36,286 bases of DNA from Hyphomicrobiales bacterium (GTDB taxonomy: Bacteria; Pseudomonadota; Alphaproteobacteria; Rhizobiales; NORP267). Below the pieces are notes generated by a model. That model had not been told where the DNA came from. It did not search any database and worked only from the letters and a program-made list of their open reading frames with translations. Below are positions 25,027 through 33,565 of this stretch, in pieces. A program made the translations under genes and the position numbers. The stretch spans positions 1 to 36,286 of the forward strand of contig JAUYJB010000123.1 in NCBI GenBank assembly GCA_030688605.1, in the 5' to 3' direction. Within the stretch, counting starts at the first letter, position 1. Each line of letters begins with the position of its first letter.

Positions 25027-25635
25027 TCAGAACGGATTCCAGGTCGCGTCCGGCGTGAACTTCAGATAGCCGACATTGACCCCGAGCCGGGCGCCGATGC
25101 CGGCGCGGATGGGCGCGATCAGCATTTCCTCGCGCGACATCACGGTGAAGCCTATGCCGCCGATGAAATAGGCCGCCCCCGCGACCCCGCCGAAACGGCC
25201 GTAAATGTCGTCGGTGCTGGTGAGATTGTAGACCAGGATCATGGTCCTGTCGCCGTCGGCGCCGATGTCCCATCCGATCGACGGGCCCTGCCAGAATACT
25301 TTGTGGGTGCCGGCGTTGCGGGTGTACATCACGCCCTCGCCATAGCGCAGGCCGCCGAACAGCGCCCCGCCGGCCTCTTCGCCCAATATGTATCCGTTGG
25401 GCCTGCCGTAGCGCGAGAAGATCTCCTCGACCGCCAGGGCGAGCCCGCGGCTGACGCCGCCGAAGAATCTGTGCCCGGCGTCCTTGATCTCCTCGGCCGT
25501 GAAGCCCCCGTCCTGCTGCTCCCCGGCGGCGGGCGGCGGCTGGTACTGCGCCGACACCGGCGCCGCCCATGCGCCCGACAGGGCAAGCGCGAGGCCGGCC
25601 AGGAGAATGAGGGCGAGGGGGGATCGGTGTCTCAT
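25027..25635 (-). CDS. eipA: DUF1134 periplasmic protein, EipA family
   Basis: The 202-residue protein has a signal peptide (RHRSPLALILLAGLALAL, cleavage likely near VSAQ, residue 30) and the compact glycine-rich DUF1134 domain. Family segments are FFGGVSRGLALAVEEIFSRY, GRPNGYILGEEAGGALFGGL, FWQGPSIGWDIGADG and GRFGGVAGAAYFIGG. In Brucella this family (EipA) is a small beta-barrel periplasmic protein needed for envelope integrity and reported to be controlled by CtrA. The ATG at 25635 follows AAAGGAAA. A GANTC site (GAATC, about 25685) lies upstream, but no TTAA-type CtrA box is evident in the 350 bases before the gene. Confidence 0.9.
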   Translation of the reverse strand: MRHRSPLALILLAGLALALSGAWAAPVSAQYQPPPAAGEQQDGGFTAEEIKDAGHRFFGGVSRGLALAVEEIFSRYGRPNGYILGEEAGGALFGGLRYGEGVMYTRNAGTHKVFWQGPSIGWDIGADGDRTMILVYNLTSTDDIYGRFGGVAGAAYFIGGIGFTVMSREEMLIAPIRAGIGARLGVNVGYLKFTPDATWNPF

Positions 25636-25933
25636 GGTCGAATTTCCTTTGCGTTTTCCGCAGGGCGCCGGCCGACACAGGCCGCGAATCGCTTCAAGGC
25701 TGCGCGCCGATTATGACCGATGCGAGGCGCAAATGGCACCACCCACGGGACAGGTGAATGTTCCGTCACGGGGCAGGTGGTGGCCCGTCCCGGCGCTTTT
25801 GGCGGCAAATTGTTCGCAATCGGGACGCCGGCGGCCCGGATGGCGCTGGCATGGCGGTTGCACCGGCGCTGTGGCGAACAGTTGCGGCCGTCAAGAGCGG
25901 GCCACCCAGAGCCCGCCACCGGGAGCGGCCGAC
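25636..25933. other. Intergenic region upstream of eipA
   Basis: About 300 bases without a supported gene. Open frames here are rich in R, P and A with no family pattern. It should include the eipA promoter, but no confident -35/-10 pair was seen. It contains short repeated GGTGGTGGC-type words (about 25777-25790) but no larger repeat. Confidence 0.35.
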
Positions 25934-25965
25934 GCCGCCCGAGGGAAGGGGCGCTCTCGGGCGGC
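25934..25965 (-). terminator. Strong hairpin downstream of cysQ
   Basis: GCCGCCCGAG (25934-25943) and CTCGGGCGGC (25956-25965) form a perfect 10-bp stem with a 12-base loop, 23 bases past the cysQ stop on its strand. There is no U-tract, so it may be a Rho-assisted or mRNA-stabilising 3' structure rather than a classical terminator. Confidence 0.5.
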
Positions 25966-25988
25966 ACCCGCGCCGGCCGGCGAATCCG

Positions 25989-26804
25989 CTAGGAAATAAC
26001 AATCTCCGGGCGCGCCCAGGCGATAAAGGGCGGGTTGGCGTAGCCGCTTGCGCTCTTGCCATAGCCGAGCGGCTCGCCTTGAACCGTCAGCACCAGGCCG
26101 CCGGCCGCCTCGAGCACCGCCTGGCCTGCCGCCGTGTCCCACTCCATGGTGCTGCCGAAACGCGGATAGACGTCGGCCTCGCCGCAGGCCAGAAGGCAGA
26201 ATTTGAGCGACGAGCCGGCGCTGACAATCGATTGCGCCCCGATTTTGGCCAGGAACGCGTCGGTCTCGGCCTTGCGGTGCGAGCGGCTGGCGACCGCCCG
26301 CAGCCTGCCCGGGCGCGCCGCCCTGGCCGCGATCGGGCGCCAGGACGCACGATTCAGCACCGCCATCTCGTCGCCCATCGGCAGCTCGAAGGCTTGGCCC
26401 CTGCCGCAGCCGACGAACAGCCGCCGGACGGCCGGCGCCAGCACGACGCCGATGACCGGGCGGCCGTCCTCGATCAGCGCGATATTGACGGTGAATTCGC
26501 CGTTGCGGCCGATGAATTCGCGGGTTCCGTCAAGCGGGTCGACGAGAAAGAAGCGCGGCGGCGCCGGCGCGGCCGTGGCGGGTGCGCCGGCCTCCTCGGA
26601 AATCGCCGGAACGGCCGGAGCCAGGCGCTCAAGATCGGCGAGGATCAGCGCCTCGGAGCGCCTGTCGGCCTCGGTGACCGGCGAGCGGTCGGGCTTCGTC
26701 TCGACGCTGAAGCCGGCTTCGTAGATCTCCATGATGGCGCGCCCGGCCTTGAGCGCGGTGGCGGCCAGGGCCGCGGCGGTGTCGCAATCGGCTGATGCGG
26801 TCAT
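25989..26804 (-). CDS. cysQ: 3'(2'),5'-bisphosphate nucleotidase CysQ
   Basis: The 271-residue inositol-monophosphatase-fold enzyme removes the 3' phosphate of PAP/PAPS, recycling the by-product of sulfate assimilation. The metal-binding motif is VDPLDGTREFI. The preceding acidic site is in AISEEAG and the second signature is EWDTAAGQAVLEAAGG; FTVNIALIEDGRPVIGVV is typical of CysQ. The ATG at 26804 matches the family N-terminus (DCDTAAALAATALKAGRAIM). The frame stays open to 27065, but the added 87 residues lie in the inverted-repeat region and are not protein-like. No other sulfur genes are adjacent. Confidence 0.92.
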   Translation of the reverse strand: MTASADCDTAAALAATALKAGRAIMEIYEAGFSVETKPDRSPVTEADRRSEALILADLERLAPAVPAISEEAGAPATAAPAPPRFFLVDPLDGTREFIGRNGEFTVNIALIEDGRPVIGVVLAPAVRRLFVGCGRGQAFELPMGDEMAVLNRASWRPIAARAARPGRLRAVASRSHRKAETDAFLAKIGAQSIVSAGSSLKFCLLACGEADVYPRFGSTMEWDTAAGQAVLEAAGGLVLTVQGEPLGYGKSASGYANPPFIAWARPEIVIS

Positions 26805-26986
26805 GGAGTCCGGCGGGTTCGGCGAAAACCGCTTGTCGTAAATCACATTCGCCTTTGCTGCGCAACCGGAGCGGATCCCCGTCATTCGGAGAGATTTGAC
26901 CGGTTGCCGTTCCGGCGCGCGGGAACGCTCTTGATCGCCGCCGCGTCCTCCGGCAAACAGGAGGGGCAACCGATTCGCCGCAGCCG
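26805..26986. other. Region upstream of cysQ
   Basis: About 180 bases between the cysQ start and the inverted-repeat element. It should hold the cysQ promoter on the - strand; no clear motif pair was recognised and no gene is supported. Confidence 0.35.
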
Positions 26987-27256
26987 AGAGCGAGATGATA
27001 TGGAATTGGATCAATTCTGTTTCGCTCGGAAACCCGCCGCTGGTTTGCCGTCGGCAAACCAACAAGCCTTACGGTGCCGGTCGCGCTTTTCGCCTTTCCA
27101 GCGGAAAGCCGGCGCGACCGGTGGGACGGGAGCATTTGCGCCAAATCCGGCGGGCATTGGCTCGGCCGTACGCCCCGGTATGGCCGGCGCCAAATCCCTT
27201 GACCTTGCCGCAAATGCGCTCCGTCAGAATGGTTCAATTCCATATCATCTCGCTCT
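26987..27256. repeat. 270-bp inverted-repeat (MITE-like) element before chpT
   Basis: The left arm at 26987-27008 (beginning AGAGCGAGATGATATGGA) is a perfect 22-base inverse match to 27235-27256. Similarity continues inward over about ten more bases (ATTCTG at 27014-27019 against CAGAAT at 27225-27230). The ~205-base interior has no convincing gene. It contains further stems: TTTGCCG/CGGCAAA (27044-27057) and CCGGTCGCGC/GCGCGACCGG (about 27079-27122). The right end lies six bases before the chpT ATG, so the element reaches the chpT start region. Ends of the AGAGCGxGATGAT type recall palindromic intergenic elements of rhizobia. Confidence 0.75.
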
Positions 27257-27262
27257 AACGCC

Positions 27263-27901
27263 ATGAACGACGACCCTCTCTCGCCGCTTGACCTTGCCGC
27301 CTATCTGTGCAGCCGGGTGTGCCACGACGTCATCAGCCCGGTCGGCGCGATCACCAACGGGCTCGAGGTGCTGGACGAAGACGGTGGCGAGATGCGCGGC
27401 ATTGCCATGGATCTCATAAAGAAGAGCGCCGCGCAGGCCTCCGCCAAACTGCAATTCGCGCGCCTTGCCTTCGGCGCCGCCGGCTCGGCCGGGGCCGAGA
27501 TCGATCTTGCCGACGCCGAGGGGGTTGCGCGCGGCCTTCTCGCCGATTCCAAGGTCGAGCTCGTTTGGGAAGGGCCGCGCGCCGTGATGGCCAAGAACAA
27601 GGTCAAGTTGTTGCTCAACCTGATTGTCACCGCGCAACAGGCGATCCCGCGCGGTGGCACCATCTCGGTAACGATCACCGGCGCGCCGTCCGCGCCGACC
27701 TTCACTCTGCGCTGTACCGGCCAAGGCGCGCGCATCCCGGAGGATGCCGCCAGCTTTTTCACCGGCGGCGAGGCGAGGCCGATCGACGCCCACTCGATCC
27801 AACCCTATTATGCCGCGCTCGTCGCCCGCGACACCGGCATGGGCGTCTCTCTCACGCGCGACGAGCAGACGGTCACAATCGAGGCGTCGCCGGACGTTTA
27901 G
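27263..27901 (+). CDS. chpT: Histidine phosphotransferase ChpT
   Basis: ChpT is the dimeric phosphotransfer protein that takes phosphate from the CckA hybrid kinase and passes it to the master regulator CtrA (and to CpdR). The 212-residue protein has the DHp-like helix with LCSRVCHDVISPVGAITNGL, where His21 is the phosphorylated residue. A degenerate ATPase-like domain without ATP-binding boxes follows (KNKVKLLLNLIVTAQQAI, SIQPYYAALVAR). These are the defining traits of the DUF2328/ChpT family. The start at 27263 lies immediately after the right end of the inverted-repeat element; no good ribosome site is visible. It is followed by a terminator-like hairpin and the che operon. Its target CtrA is encoded about 6 kb downstream. 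Confidence 0.93.
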   Translation: MNDDPLSPLDLAAYLCSRVCHDVISPVGAITNGLEVLDEDGGEMRGIAMDLIKKSAAQASAKLQFARLAFGAAGSAGAEIDLADAEGVARGLLADSKVELVWEGPRAVMAKNKVKLLLNLIVTAQQAIPRGGTISVTITGAPSAPTFTLRCTGQGARIPEDAASFFTGGEARPIDAHSIQPYYAALVARDTGMGVSLTRDEQTVTIEASPDV

Positions 27902-27944
27902 AGCATTTCCGCGTCCGTGCCGAAACCGCAGGCTTCAAGCAATC

Positions 27945-27961
27945 TTAACCGTTTCAACGGA
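27945..27961 (+). promoter_or_regulatory. TTAACC motif and palindrome before cheA
   Basis: TTAACCGTT (27945-27953) resembles the TTAACC half of alphaproteobacterial CtrA boxes and overlaps the small inverted repeat CCGTT-TC-AACGG. It lies 75-90 bases before the cheA ATG. A single half-site is weak evidence. Confidence 0.3.
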
Positions 27962-27980
27962 CACTCCGCGGTAGCCTGGA

Positions 27981-28005
27981 CGCACCCTCGGGCGGGTGCG
28001 CTTTT
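27981..28005 (+). terminator. Terminator-like hairpin between chpT and cheA
   Basis: CGCACCC (27981-27987) pairs with GGGTGCG (27994-28000) around a six-base loop and is followed by CTTTT. It lies 80 bases past chpT and ends 31 bases before the cheA start, so it could terminate chpT transcription or attenuate read-through into the che operon. Confidence 0.6.
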
Positions 28006-28035
28006 GCGTTGCGGAACACGACAGAGATCGGCGGC

Positions 28036-30615
28036 ATGGACGACCTGCTGAAGGATTTTCTCACGGAAACGGCCGAGAATCTCGACGTCGTCGACGCCGA
28101 GCTCGTCAAGCTGGAACAGGACCCCGACGATGCCGAGCTCCTGGGTAAAGTCTTTCGCCTCGTTCACACCATCAAGGGCACCTGCGGCTTCATCGGGCTT
28201 CCCCGGCTGCAATTGCTGGCCCATGCCGGCGAAACGCTGATCGGCAAGTTCCGCGACGGCGCGCCGGTCACCGCCGAAGCCGTCACCCTGATTCTCGCGG
28301 CCATCGACCGGATCAAGGCGATCCTGGCGCAGCTGGAAGCCGACCAGCGCGAGCCGGAAGGCTCCGATGAGGATCTGATCGGCCGGCTGCAGGGCATGGC
28401 GGAAGCCGCCAGCAAGCCGGGTTCGCCGGATGTTGAGCCGGAAGGGCAGCCGCAAGACAAGCCGCAGGCCAAGGCCGACGACGCCGCCGACAAGGCGCCG
28501 GCCGGAAATGGCGCGCCGGACAATCTCAAAGTGAAGGCGAGCGGGCTCAAGGGCAAGTCGATCCGGGTCAGTGTCGACGCGCTGGAGCATCTGATGACGA
28601 TGGTCAGCGAGCTGGTGCTGACCCGCAATCAGCTGCTCGAAATCGCCCGTCGGCAGGAGGAGAACGAATACAAGGTCCCGCTGCTGCGCCTATCGAGCGT
28701 CACCGCCGAGCTGCAGGAAGGCATCATGAAGGCGCGCATGCAGCCGATCGGCAATGCCTGGCAGAAGCTGCCGCGCATCGTGCGCGACCTGGGCTTTGAG
28801 CTCGACAAGAGGATCGAGCTGGAGATGAACGGCGCCGAGACCGAGCTCGACCGCCAGGTGCTGGAGCTGATCCGAGACCCGCTCACCCACATGATCCGCA
28901 ATTCCTGCGACCACGGTCTGGAAACCACCGCCGAGCGCATCGTCGCCGGCAAGCCTGAGATCGGCCGCATCACGCTGAGCGCCTATCACGAGGGCGGCCA
29001 CATCATCATTTCGATCGGCGACGACGGGCGCGGCATCAACACCGAGAGCATCAAGCGGAAGATCCTCTCCGCCGGACTGGTCACCGAGGCCGAGCTCGAG
29101 CAGATGACGGAGCCGCAAATTCATAAATTCATCTTCCATCCCGGCTTCTCGACCGCGACCGAGGTGACCAGCGTCTCCGGTCGCGGCGTCGGCATGGACG
29201 TGGTGCGTGCCAACATCGAACTCATCGGCGGCTCGGTCGAGCTCAAATCGGTGGCCGGTCAGGGCTCGACCTTCACCATCAAGATCCCGCTGACGCTGGC
29301 CATCGTCTCCGCGCTCATCGTCGAGGCCAGCGGACACCGCTTCGCGGTGCCGCAACTCAGCGTCCTCGAACTGGTGCGCGTGCAGGCCAAATCCGAACAC
29401 CGCATCGAGATGATCAAGGACACCCCGGTGCTGCGCCTGCGCAACCAGCTGCTGCCGCTGGTTCACCTCGCCAAGCTGTTGATGCTGGACGACGGTGAAC
29501 GAGGCGGGGAGGGGGCAGGCGGCCGCAAGACCTCGGAAGAGACCGGTTTCATCGTCGTCACCCAGGTCGGCTCGCAATGCTTCGGGATCGTCGTCGACGG
29601 CGTCTTCCATACCGAGGAGATCGTGGTCAAGCCGATGTCGAGCATGCTGCGCCACATCGCCATGTTCTCGGGCAACACGATCCTCGGCGACGGCAGCGTG
29701 ATCATGATCATCGATCCGAACGGCATCGCCCAGGCGATCGGCAGCAATGTCGGCGCCAAGCTCACGGTCGCCGAAGACGAGGCGCCGGAACGGGGCGATC
29801 TGGAGGGGCTCGTCTCGATGCTCATATTCCGTGCCCAGACCCCGGAACCGAAGGCCGTCGCACTTTCTCTGATCACGCGGCTGGAAGAAATCGAAGTCGA
29901 CAATATCGAACCCTCCAACGGCCGCTATCTGGTTCAGTATCGCGGCGGGCTGATGCCGCTGGTGTTCGTCGATCCGGACGGCAAGCCGCCCGAAAGCGGA
30001 GTCCAACCGCTCCTGGTCTTCACTGAGGACAAGCGCTCCATGGGGCTTGCCGTCGACGAGATCGTCGACATTGTCGAGGATCGGCTGGACATCGAGGTTG
30101 CGGGCGACCGGCCGGGCGTGCTCGGCTCGGCGGTGATCAAGGGCCGGGCGACCGAGGTCGTCGATGTCGGCTACTATCTGCCGCAGGCCTTCGCCGACTG
30201 GTTCGCCCGCAAGGAGCGCGGTCCGGCAGGCAGTGCCATCAAGGTGCTGCTGGTCGACGACAGCGCCTTCTTCCGCAACATGCTGACACCGGTGCTGAAG
30301 GCCAGCGGCTTCCTGGTAACCGCCGTCGAATCGGGCGCTGCGGCGCTTGCCTTGATGGACGAGGGCGTCAGCTTCGACGTCATCGTCACCGATATCGAGA
30401 TGCCGGAGATGGACGGCTTCGAGTTCGCCGAGGCGGTGGGCGCCGATGAGCGCTGGAAGGATATTCCGGTCATCGCGCTGTCGTCCTATCCGACCGCCAC
30501 CCTGGTCGAGCGCGGCCGCGAGGCCGGTTTGTGCGACTATGTCGCCAAGTTCGACCGCGAAGGTCTCATCGTCGCTCTGCGCCATTCGAATCTTGCCATG
30601 GGAGAGGCGGCATGA
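28036..30615 (+). CDS. cheA: Hybrid chemotaxis histidine kinase CheA with two CheW-like domains and a receiver
   Basis: The 859-residue kinase couples chemoreceptors to CheY and CheB. Domains in order: Hpt/P1 with phospho-site His44 (LVHTIKGTCGF); a P/A/K-rich linker with no clear P2; dimerisation P3 (SIRVSVDALEHLMTMVSELV); P4 ATPase with HMIRNSCDHGLE, GDDGRGIN and GRGVGMDVV; then two CheW-like domains (about 420-560 and 585-715). A C-terminal receiver (734-859) carries acceptor Asp786 in VTDIEMPEMDG. The receiver may act as a phosphate sink or feedback element, as in other alphaproteobacterial CheA-REC hybrids. The ATG at 28036 aligns with the family start; TTG 28009 is less likely. The stop overlaps cheW as ATGA. 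Confidence 0.95.
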   Translation: MDDLLKDFLTETAENLDVVDAELVKLEQDPDDAELLGKVFRLVHTIKGTCGFIGLPRLQLLAHAGETLIGKFRDGAPVTAEAVTLILAAIDRIKAILAQLEADQREPEGSDEDLIGRLQGMAEAASKPGSPDVEPEGQPQDKPQAKADDAADKAPAGNGAPDNLKVKASGLKGKSIRVSVDALEHLMTMVSELVLTRNQLLEIARRQEENEYKVPLLRLSSVTAELQEGIMKARMQPIGNAWQKLPRIVRDLGFELDKRIELEMNGAETELDRQVLELIRDPLTHMIRNSCDHGLETTAERIVAGKPEIGRITLSAYHEGGHIIISIGDDGRGINTESIKRKILSAGLVTEAELEQMTEPQIHKFIFHPGFSTATEVTSVSGRGVGMDVVRANIELIGGSVELKSVAGQGSTFTIKIPLTLAIVSALIVEASGHRFAVPQLSVLELVRVQAKSEHRIEMIKDTPVLRLRNQLLPLVHLAKLLMLDDGERGGEGAGGRKTSEETGFIVVTQVGSQCFGIVVDGVFHTEEIVVKPMSSMLRHIAMFSGNTILGDGSVIMIIDPNGIAQAIGSNVGAKLTVAEDEAPERGDLEGLVSMLIFRAQTPEPKAVALSLITRLEEIEVDNIEPSNGRYLVQYRGGLMPLVFVDPDGKPPESGVQPLLVFTEDKRSMGLAVDEIVDIVEDRLDIEVAGDRPGVLGSAVIKGRATEVVDVGYYLPQAFADWFARKERGPAGSAIKVLLVDDSAFFRNMLTPVLKASGFLVTAVESGAAALALMDEGVSFDVIVTDIEMPEMDGFEFAEAVGADERWKDIPVIALSSYPTATLVERGREAGLCDYVAKFDREGLIVALRHSNLAMGEAA

Positions 30616-31094
30616 CGAACGCCGACGACATGCCCATGGAGCCGGAAGGTTCGACCATCGAATATGTCACGGTGAAGATCGCCGATCAGCTCTTCGGCCT
30701 GCCGATCAATCGGGTCCGAGACGTCTTCATACCCGAGGCGATCACCCGCGTGCCGCTGTCGCTGCCGGAGATCGCCGGCGTTCTCAATCTGCGTGGCCGC
30801 ATCGTCACCGCGACCGACATGCGCCGCAGGCTGGGCCTGCCGCCGCGCCAGGACGCCGGTCACCGCATGGCGGTGGGCATCGAATACAAGGGGGAATCTT
30901 ACGGCCTGCTGATCGATTCGGTGGGCGAAGTGCTGCGCCTGCCGGTCGCTGGACTGGAGCCCAATCCGAGCAATCTCGACCGGCGCTGGGCAAAGGTGGC
31001 CGCAGGGGTGCAGCGGCTCGAGGGGCGGCTGATGGTCGTGCTCGACGTTGACCGGGTGCTCGACATGGGCAGCGGTCAGGCGATTGCGGCTTGA
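30612..31094 (+). CDS. cheW: Chemotaxis adaptor CheW
   Basis: CheW links CheA to the chemoreceptor array in the cytoplasm. The 160-residue protein is a single CheW beta-barrel domain: VKIADQLFGLPINRVRDVF, IAGVLNLRGRIVTATDMRRR (the conserved NLRG motif), YGLLIDSVGEVLRL, and LEGRLMVVLDVDRVL at the end. The ATG at 30612 overlaps the cheA stop by four bases and has a GGAGAGG site inside cheA. It is followed 40 bases later by cheY. Confidence 0.95.
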   Translation: MTNADDMPMEPEGSTIEYVTVKIADQLFGLPINRVRDVFIPEAITRVPLSLPEIAGVLNLRGRIVTATDMRRRLGLPPRQDAGHRMAVGIEYKGESYGLLIDSVGEVLRLPVAGLEPNPSNLDRRWAKVAAGVQRLEGRLMVVLDVDRVLDMGSGQAIAA

Positions 31095-31134
31095 GGACCG
31101 GTCGGCTGGTGCGGTGACGTTGGAGAACAAGGCC

Positions 31135-31500
31135 ATGAAATACTGCTTGGTGGTGGATGACAGCGCGGTGATCCGTAAGGTGGCGCGCCGTATTTTGGAG
31201 GATCTCGCGTTCGAGATCGATGAGGCGGAAGACGGCCAGAAGGCGCTCGAAATGTGCAAGCAGAAGATGCCCGACGCCGTGCTCCTGGACTGGAACATGC
31301 CGGTTATGGACGGCATGCAGTTTCTCCTGGCGCTGCGCAAGGCGGAAGGCGGCGACCGGCCGAAGGTCCTGTTCTGCACCACGGAGAACGACCTCGATCA
31401 CATCATGAAGGCGATCCGCTCCGGCGCCAACGAATACATTATGAAGCCGTTCGACCGCGAAATCGTCGAGGCCAAGTTTCAGGAAGTCGGCCTGATCTGA
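31135..31500 (+). CDS. cheY: Single-domain response regulator CheY
   Basis: Phosphorylated by CheA, this 121-residue receiver acts on the flagellar motor switch or as a phosphate sink. The acidic pocket is Asp8-Asp9 (VVDDSAVIRK), the acceptor is Asp52 (LLDWNMPVMDG) and the conserved Lys104 lies in IMKPF. Thr82-Thr83 supply the switch threonine. The ATG at 31135 follows TGGAGAAC. The position between cheW and cheB is standard for alphaproteobacterial che operons. Confidence 0.94.
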   Translation: MKYCLVVDDSAVIRKVARRILEDLAFEIDEAEDGQKALEMCKQKMPDAVLLDWNMPVMDGMQFLLALRKAEGGDRPKVLFCTTENDLDHIMKAIRSGANEYIMKPFDREIVEAKFQEVGLI

Positions 31501-31523
31501 CCCCCCGCTCCGGTCCGCGCAAC

Positions 31524-32660
31524 ATGCCCTCGCCCCTTGTATCGGGTACGCCGCCGCGGTTGCAGGCGGACGCGCCATTTCGCGTGATGGTCGTCGACGA
31601 TTCCGTCGTCGTTCGCGGTCTCATCTCGCGGTGGCTCGACGCGGAACCGGGGATCGTTGTCGTCTCCAGCCGGACGAATGGGGCAACCGCCCTTGCCGAC
31701 CTCGAGCGGGCCCAACCCGACATCGTCCTGCTCGACGTCGACATGCCGGAAATGGACGGCATCACCGCGCTGCCGCTGATGCTGGAGAAGCGCAAGGACT
31801 TGGTCGTCATCATGGCCTCGGGCCTGACCCAGCGCAACGCCGAGATCACCCTTAGGGCGCTGGCGCTGGGCGCCAAGGACTATATTCCCAAGCCCGACGG
31901 CAACCGCACGCTGACCACCTCGGTCGATTTTCGCCGCGAGCTGATCGAGAAGGTCAGGGTGCTGGGCGCGGCCGCGCGCGGCAACAAGTGCGGCCCCGAC
32001 CCGGCCGTGGCCGGCGTTGCCGTCGGCGAAGCCGTCCTTCCCTACCCTGCCTTCCCGCTGCGCCGCTTCTCCGAGGTGCCGCCGCGCATCCTCGCCATCG
32101 GCAGCTCGACCGGGGGGCCGCAGGCGCTCTACGCCCTGTTCCGGATCATCGGCCCGGCGATCGCGCGCGTGCCGGTCTTGGTCACCCAGCACATGCCGCC
32201 GACCTTCACCGCCATCCTCGCCGAGCAGCTCGGCCGGATCAGCGGCCGGCCGGCGCGGGAAGGCGGCAACGGGGAACCGCTTAAGCCCGGCCACATCCTT
32301 GTCGCGCCCGGCGGCAAGCACATGCTGGTCGCGGCCCAGGGCGGCGCGCCCTCGATCGTCATCAGCGATGGCCGGCCGGTCAATTTCTGCAGACCCGCCG
32401 TCGACCTCCTGTTCGACAGCGTCGCCGGGGTCTACGGCGCCGCGAGCCTGGCGGTGGTGCTGACCGGCATGGGCAGCGACGGCGCCCGGGGCAGCGTCAA
32501 GATCGCCGATGCCGGCGGCAGCGTCATCGCCCAGGACGAGACGAGCTCGGTGGTCTGGGGCATGCCGGGCACGACGGCGCATCTTGGCGCCTGCGCGGCG
32601 GTGCTGCCGCTCGACGAACTCGGCCGCAAGGTGGCGGCGATCCTGGAGGGCGAGCGATGA
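31524..32660 (+). CDS. cheB: Chemoreceptor glutamate methylesterase CheB
   Basis: The 378-residue protein has an N-terminal receiver with acceptor Asp71 (VLLDVDMPEMDG) and a C-terminal methylesterase domain. The catalytic triad is visible: Ser195 in GSSTGGPQ, His223 in TQHMPP and Asp319 in TGMGSDG. It removes methyl groups from chemoreceptors and deamidates glutamines, giving adaptation opposite to CheR. The ATG at 31524 is 23 bases after cheY with a weak ribosome site (a GC-rich spacer), so translation may depend on coupling. The stop overlaps cheR as ATGA. Confidence 0.94.
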   Translation: MPSPLVSGTPPRLQADAPFRVMVVDDSVVVRGLISRWLDAEPGIVVVSSRTNGATALADLERAQPDIVLLDVDMPEMDGITALPLMLEKRKDLVVIMASGLTQRNAEITLRALALGAKDYIPKPDGNRTLTTSVDFRRELIEKVRVLGAAARGNKCGPDPAVAGVAVGEAVLPYPAFPLRRFSEVPPRILAIGSSTGGPQALYALFRIIGPAIARVPVLVTQHMPPTFTAILAEQLGRISGRPAREGGNGEPLKPGHILVAPGGKHMLVAAQGGAPSIVISDGRPVNFCRPAVDLLFDSVAGVYGAASLAVVLTGMGSDGARGSVKIADAGGSVIAQDETSSVVWGMPGTTAHLGACAAVLPLDELGRKVAAILEGER

Positions 32661-33499
32661 TCTCGTCCTCCAACTATGCGTTGTTGTGCAAGCTCCTGCG
32701 CGAGCGCTCCGGTCTCGTCTTGTCCGGCGACAAGAAATATCTGGTCGAAAGCCGGCTGGTGCCGGTGGCCCGCCGCCATGGCCTCGGCAATATCGACGAT
32801 CTTTGCCGGGCCGCGCGCAATCCCGGCGCCGACGCGATCCGGGTCGACATCTGCGAGGCGATGGTCACCAACGAGACCTTCTTCTTCCGCGATAGGCAGC
32901 CCTTCCAGCAGTTCAAGAGCCACATGCTGCCCTATCTCATCAAGGCGCGCTCGAACCGGCGTTCCTTACGCATCTGGAGCGCCGCCGCCTCGACCGGCCA
33001 GGAGCCCTATTCGATCGCCATGCTGCTCAAGGACGTGGCCGATAAGATGCAAGGTTGGCGCATCGAGCTCCTGGCCACGGACTTTTCCACCGAGGTGCTG
33101 GCTAAGGCCAGGACCGGCGCCTATACCCAGTTCGAGGTGCAACGCGGCCTGCCGATCGACTATCTGATCAAATATTTCAAGCAGGTCGGCGACATGTGGC
33201 AGCTCAACGCCGGCGTCCGCTCCATGGTCGCGTTCAGGCCCTTGAACCTGTTGAGCGATTTCGGCGGCCTCGGCAGCTTCGACATCGTCTTCTGCCGCAA
33301 TGTCCTGATCTATTTCGACCAGATAACCAAGACCAGCGTGCTGAACCGCATCGCCGATGTCATGGCGCCGGACGGCTTCCTGGTGCTCGGCGCGTCGGAA
33401 ACGACCATTGGATTGTCCGACAGGCTGAAAACGGTGGAAGGCCTGCGCGGCCTGCACACGCCGGCCGCGGTGCCGCAGGCGCTAACGGCAACCGCCTGA
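32657..33499 (+). CDS. cheR: Chemoreceptor methyltransferase CheR
   Basis: CheR transfers methyl groups from SAM to chemoreceptor glutamates. The 280-residue protein has the N-terminal helical domain (NYALLCKLLRERSGLVLSGD) and the methyltransferase domain with MVTNETFFFRD, the SAM motif AASTGQEPYSIAM, LATDFSTEVL and VFCRNVLIYFD. It starts inside the cheB stop (ATGA at 32657) and ends the cheAWYBR operon. No receptor (MCP) gene is present in the window, so this system must serve receptors encoded elsewhere. Convergent ctrA ends 66 bases further on. Confidence 0.95.
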   Translation: MISSSNYALLCKLLRERSGLVLSGDKKYLVESRLVPVARRHGLGNIDDLCRAARNPGADAIRVDICEAMVTNETFFFRDRQPFQQFKSHMLPYLIKARSNRRSLRIWSAAASTGQEPYSIAMLLKDVADKMQGWRIELLATDFSTEVLAKARTGAYTQFEVQRGLPIDYLIKYFKQVGDMWQLNAGVRSMVAFRPLNLLSDFGGLGSFDIVFCRNVLIYFDQITKTSVLNRIADVMAPDGFLVLGASETTIGLSDRLKTVEGLRGLHTPAAVPQALTATA

Positions 33500-33565
33500 T
33501 AAAAATCCCGCCGCGGCTCGCGCGCGCTCTGCGGGTTCTTGTTAGCGGTGAGAAACGATGAGGTC

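Noticed and set aside
25632-25967. Possible 111-residue gene upstream of eipA
   Set aside because: R/P/A-rich translation with no conserved pattern, and it overlaps both the eipA start and the cysQ 3' hairpin.
26805-27065. N-terminal extension of cysQ
   Set aside because: The frame is open but the extra residues come from the inverted-repeat region and do not resemble the family; ATG 26804 matches the usual CysQ start.
28690-30585. 631-codon open frame antisense to cheA
   Set aside because: It is a shadow of cheA; no motifs and no ribosome site support it.
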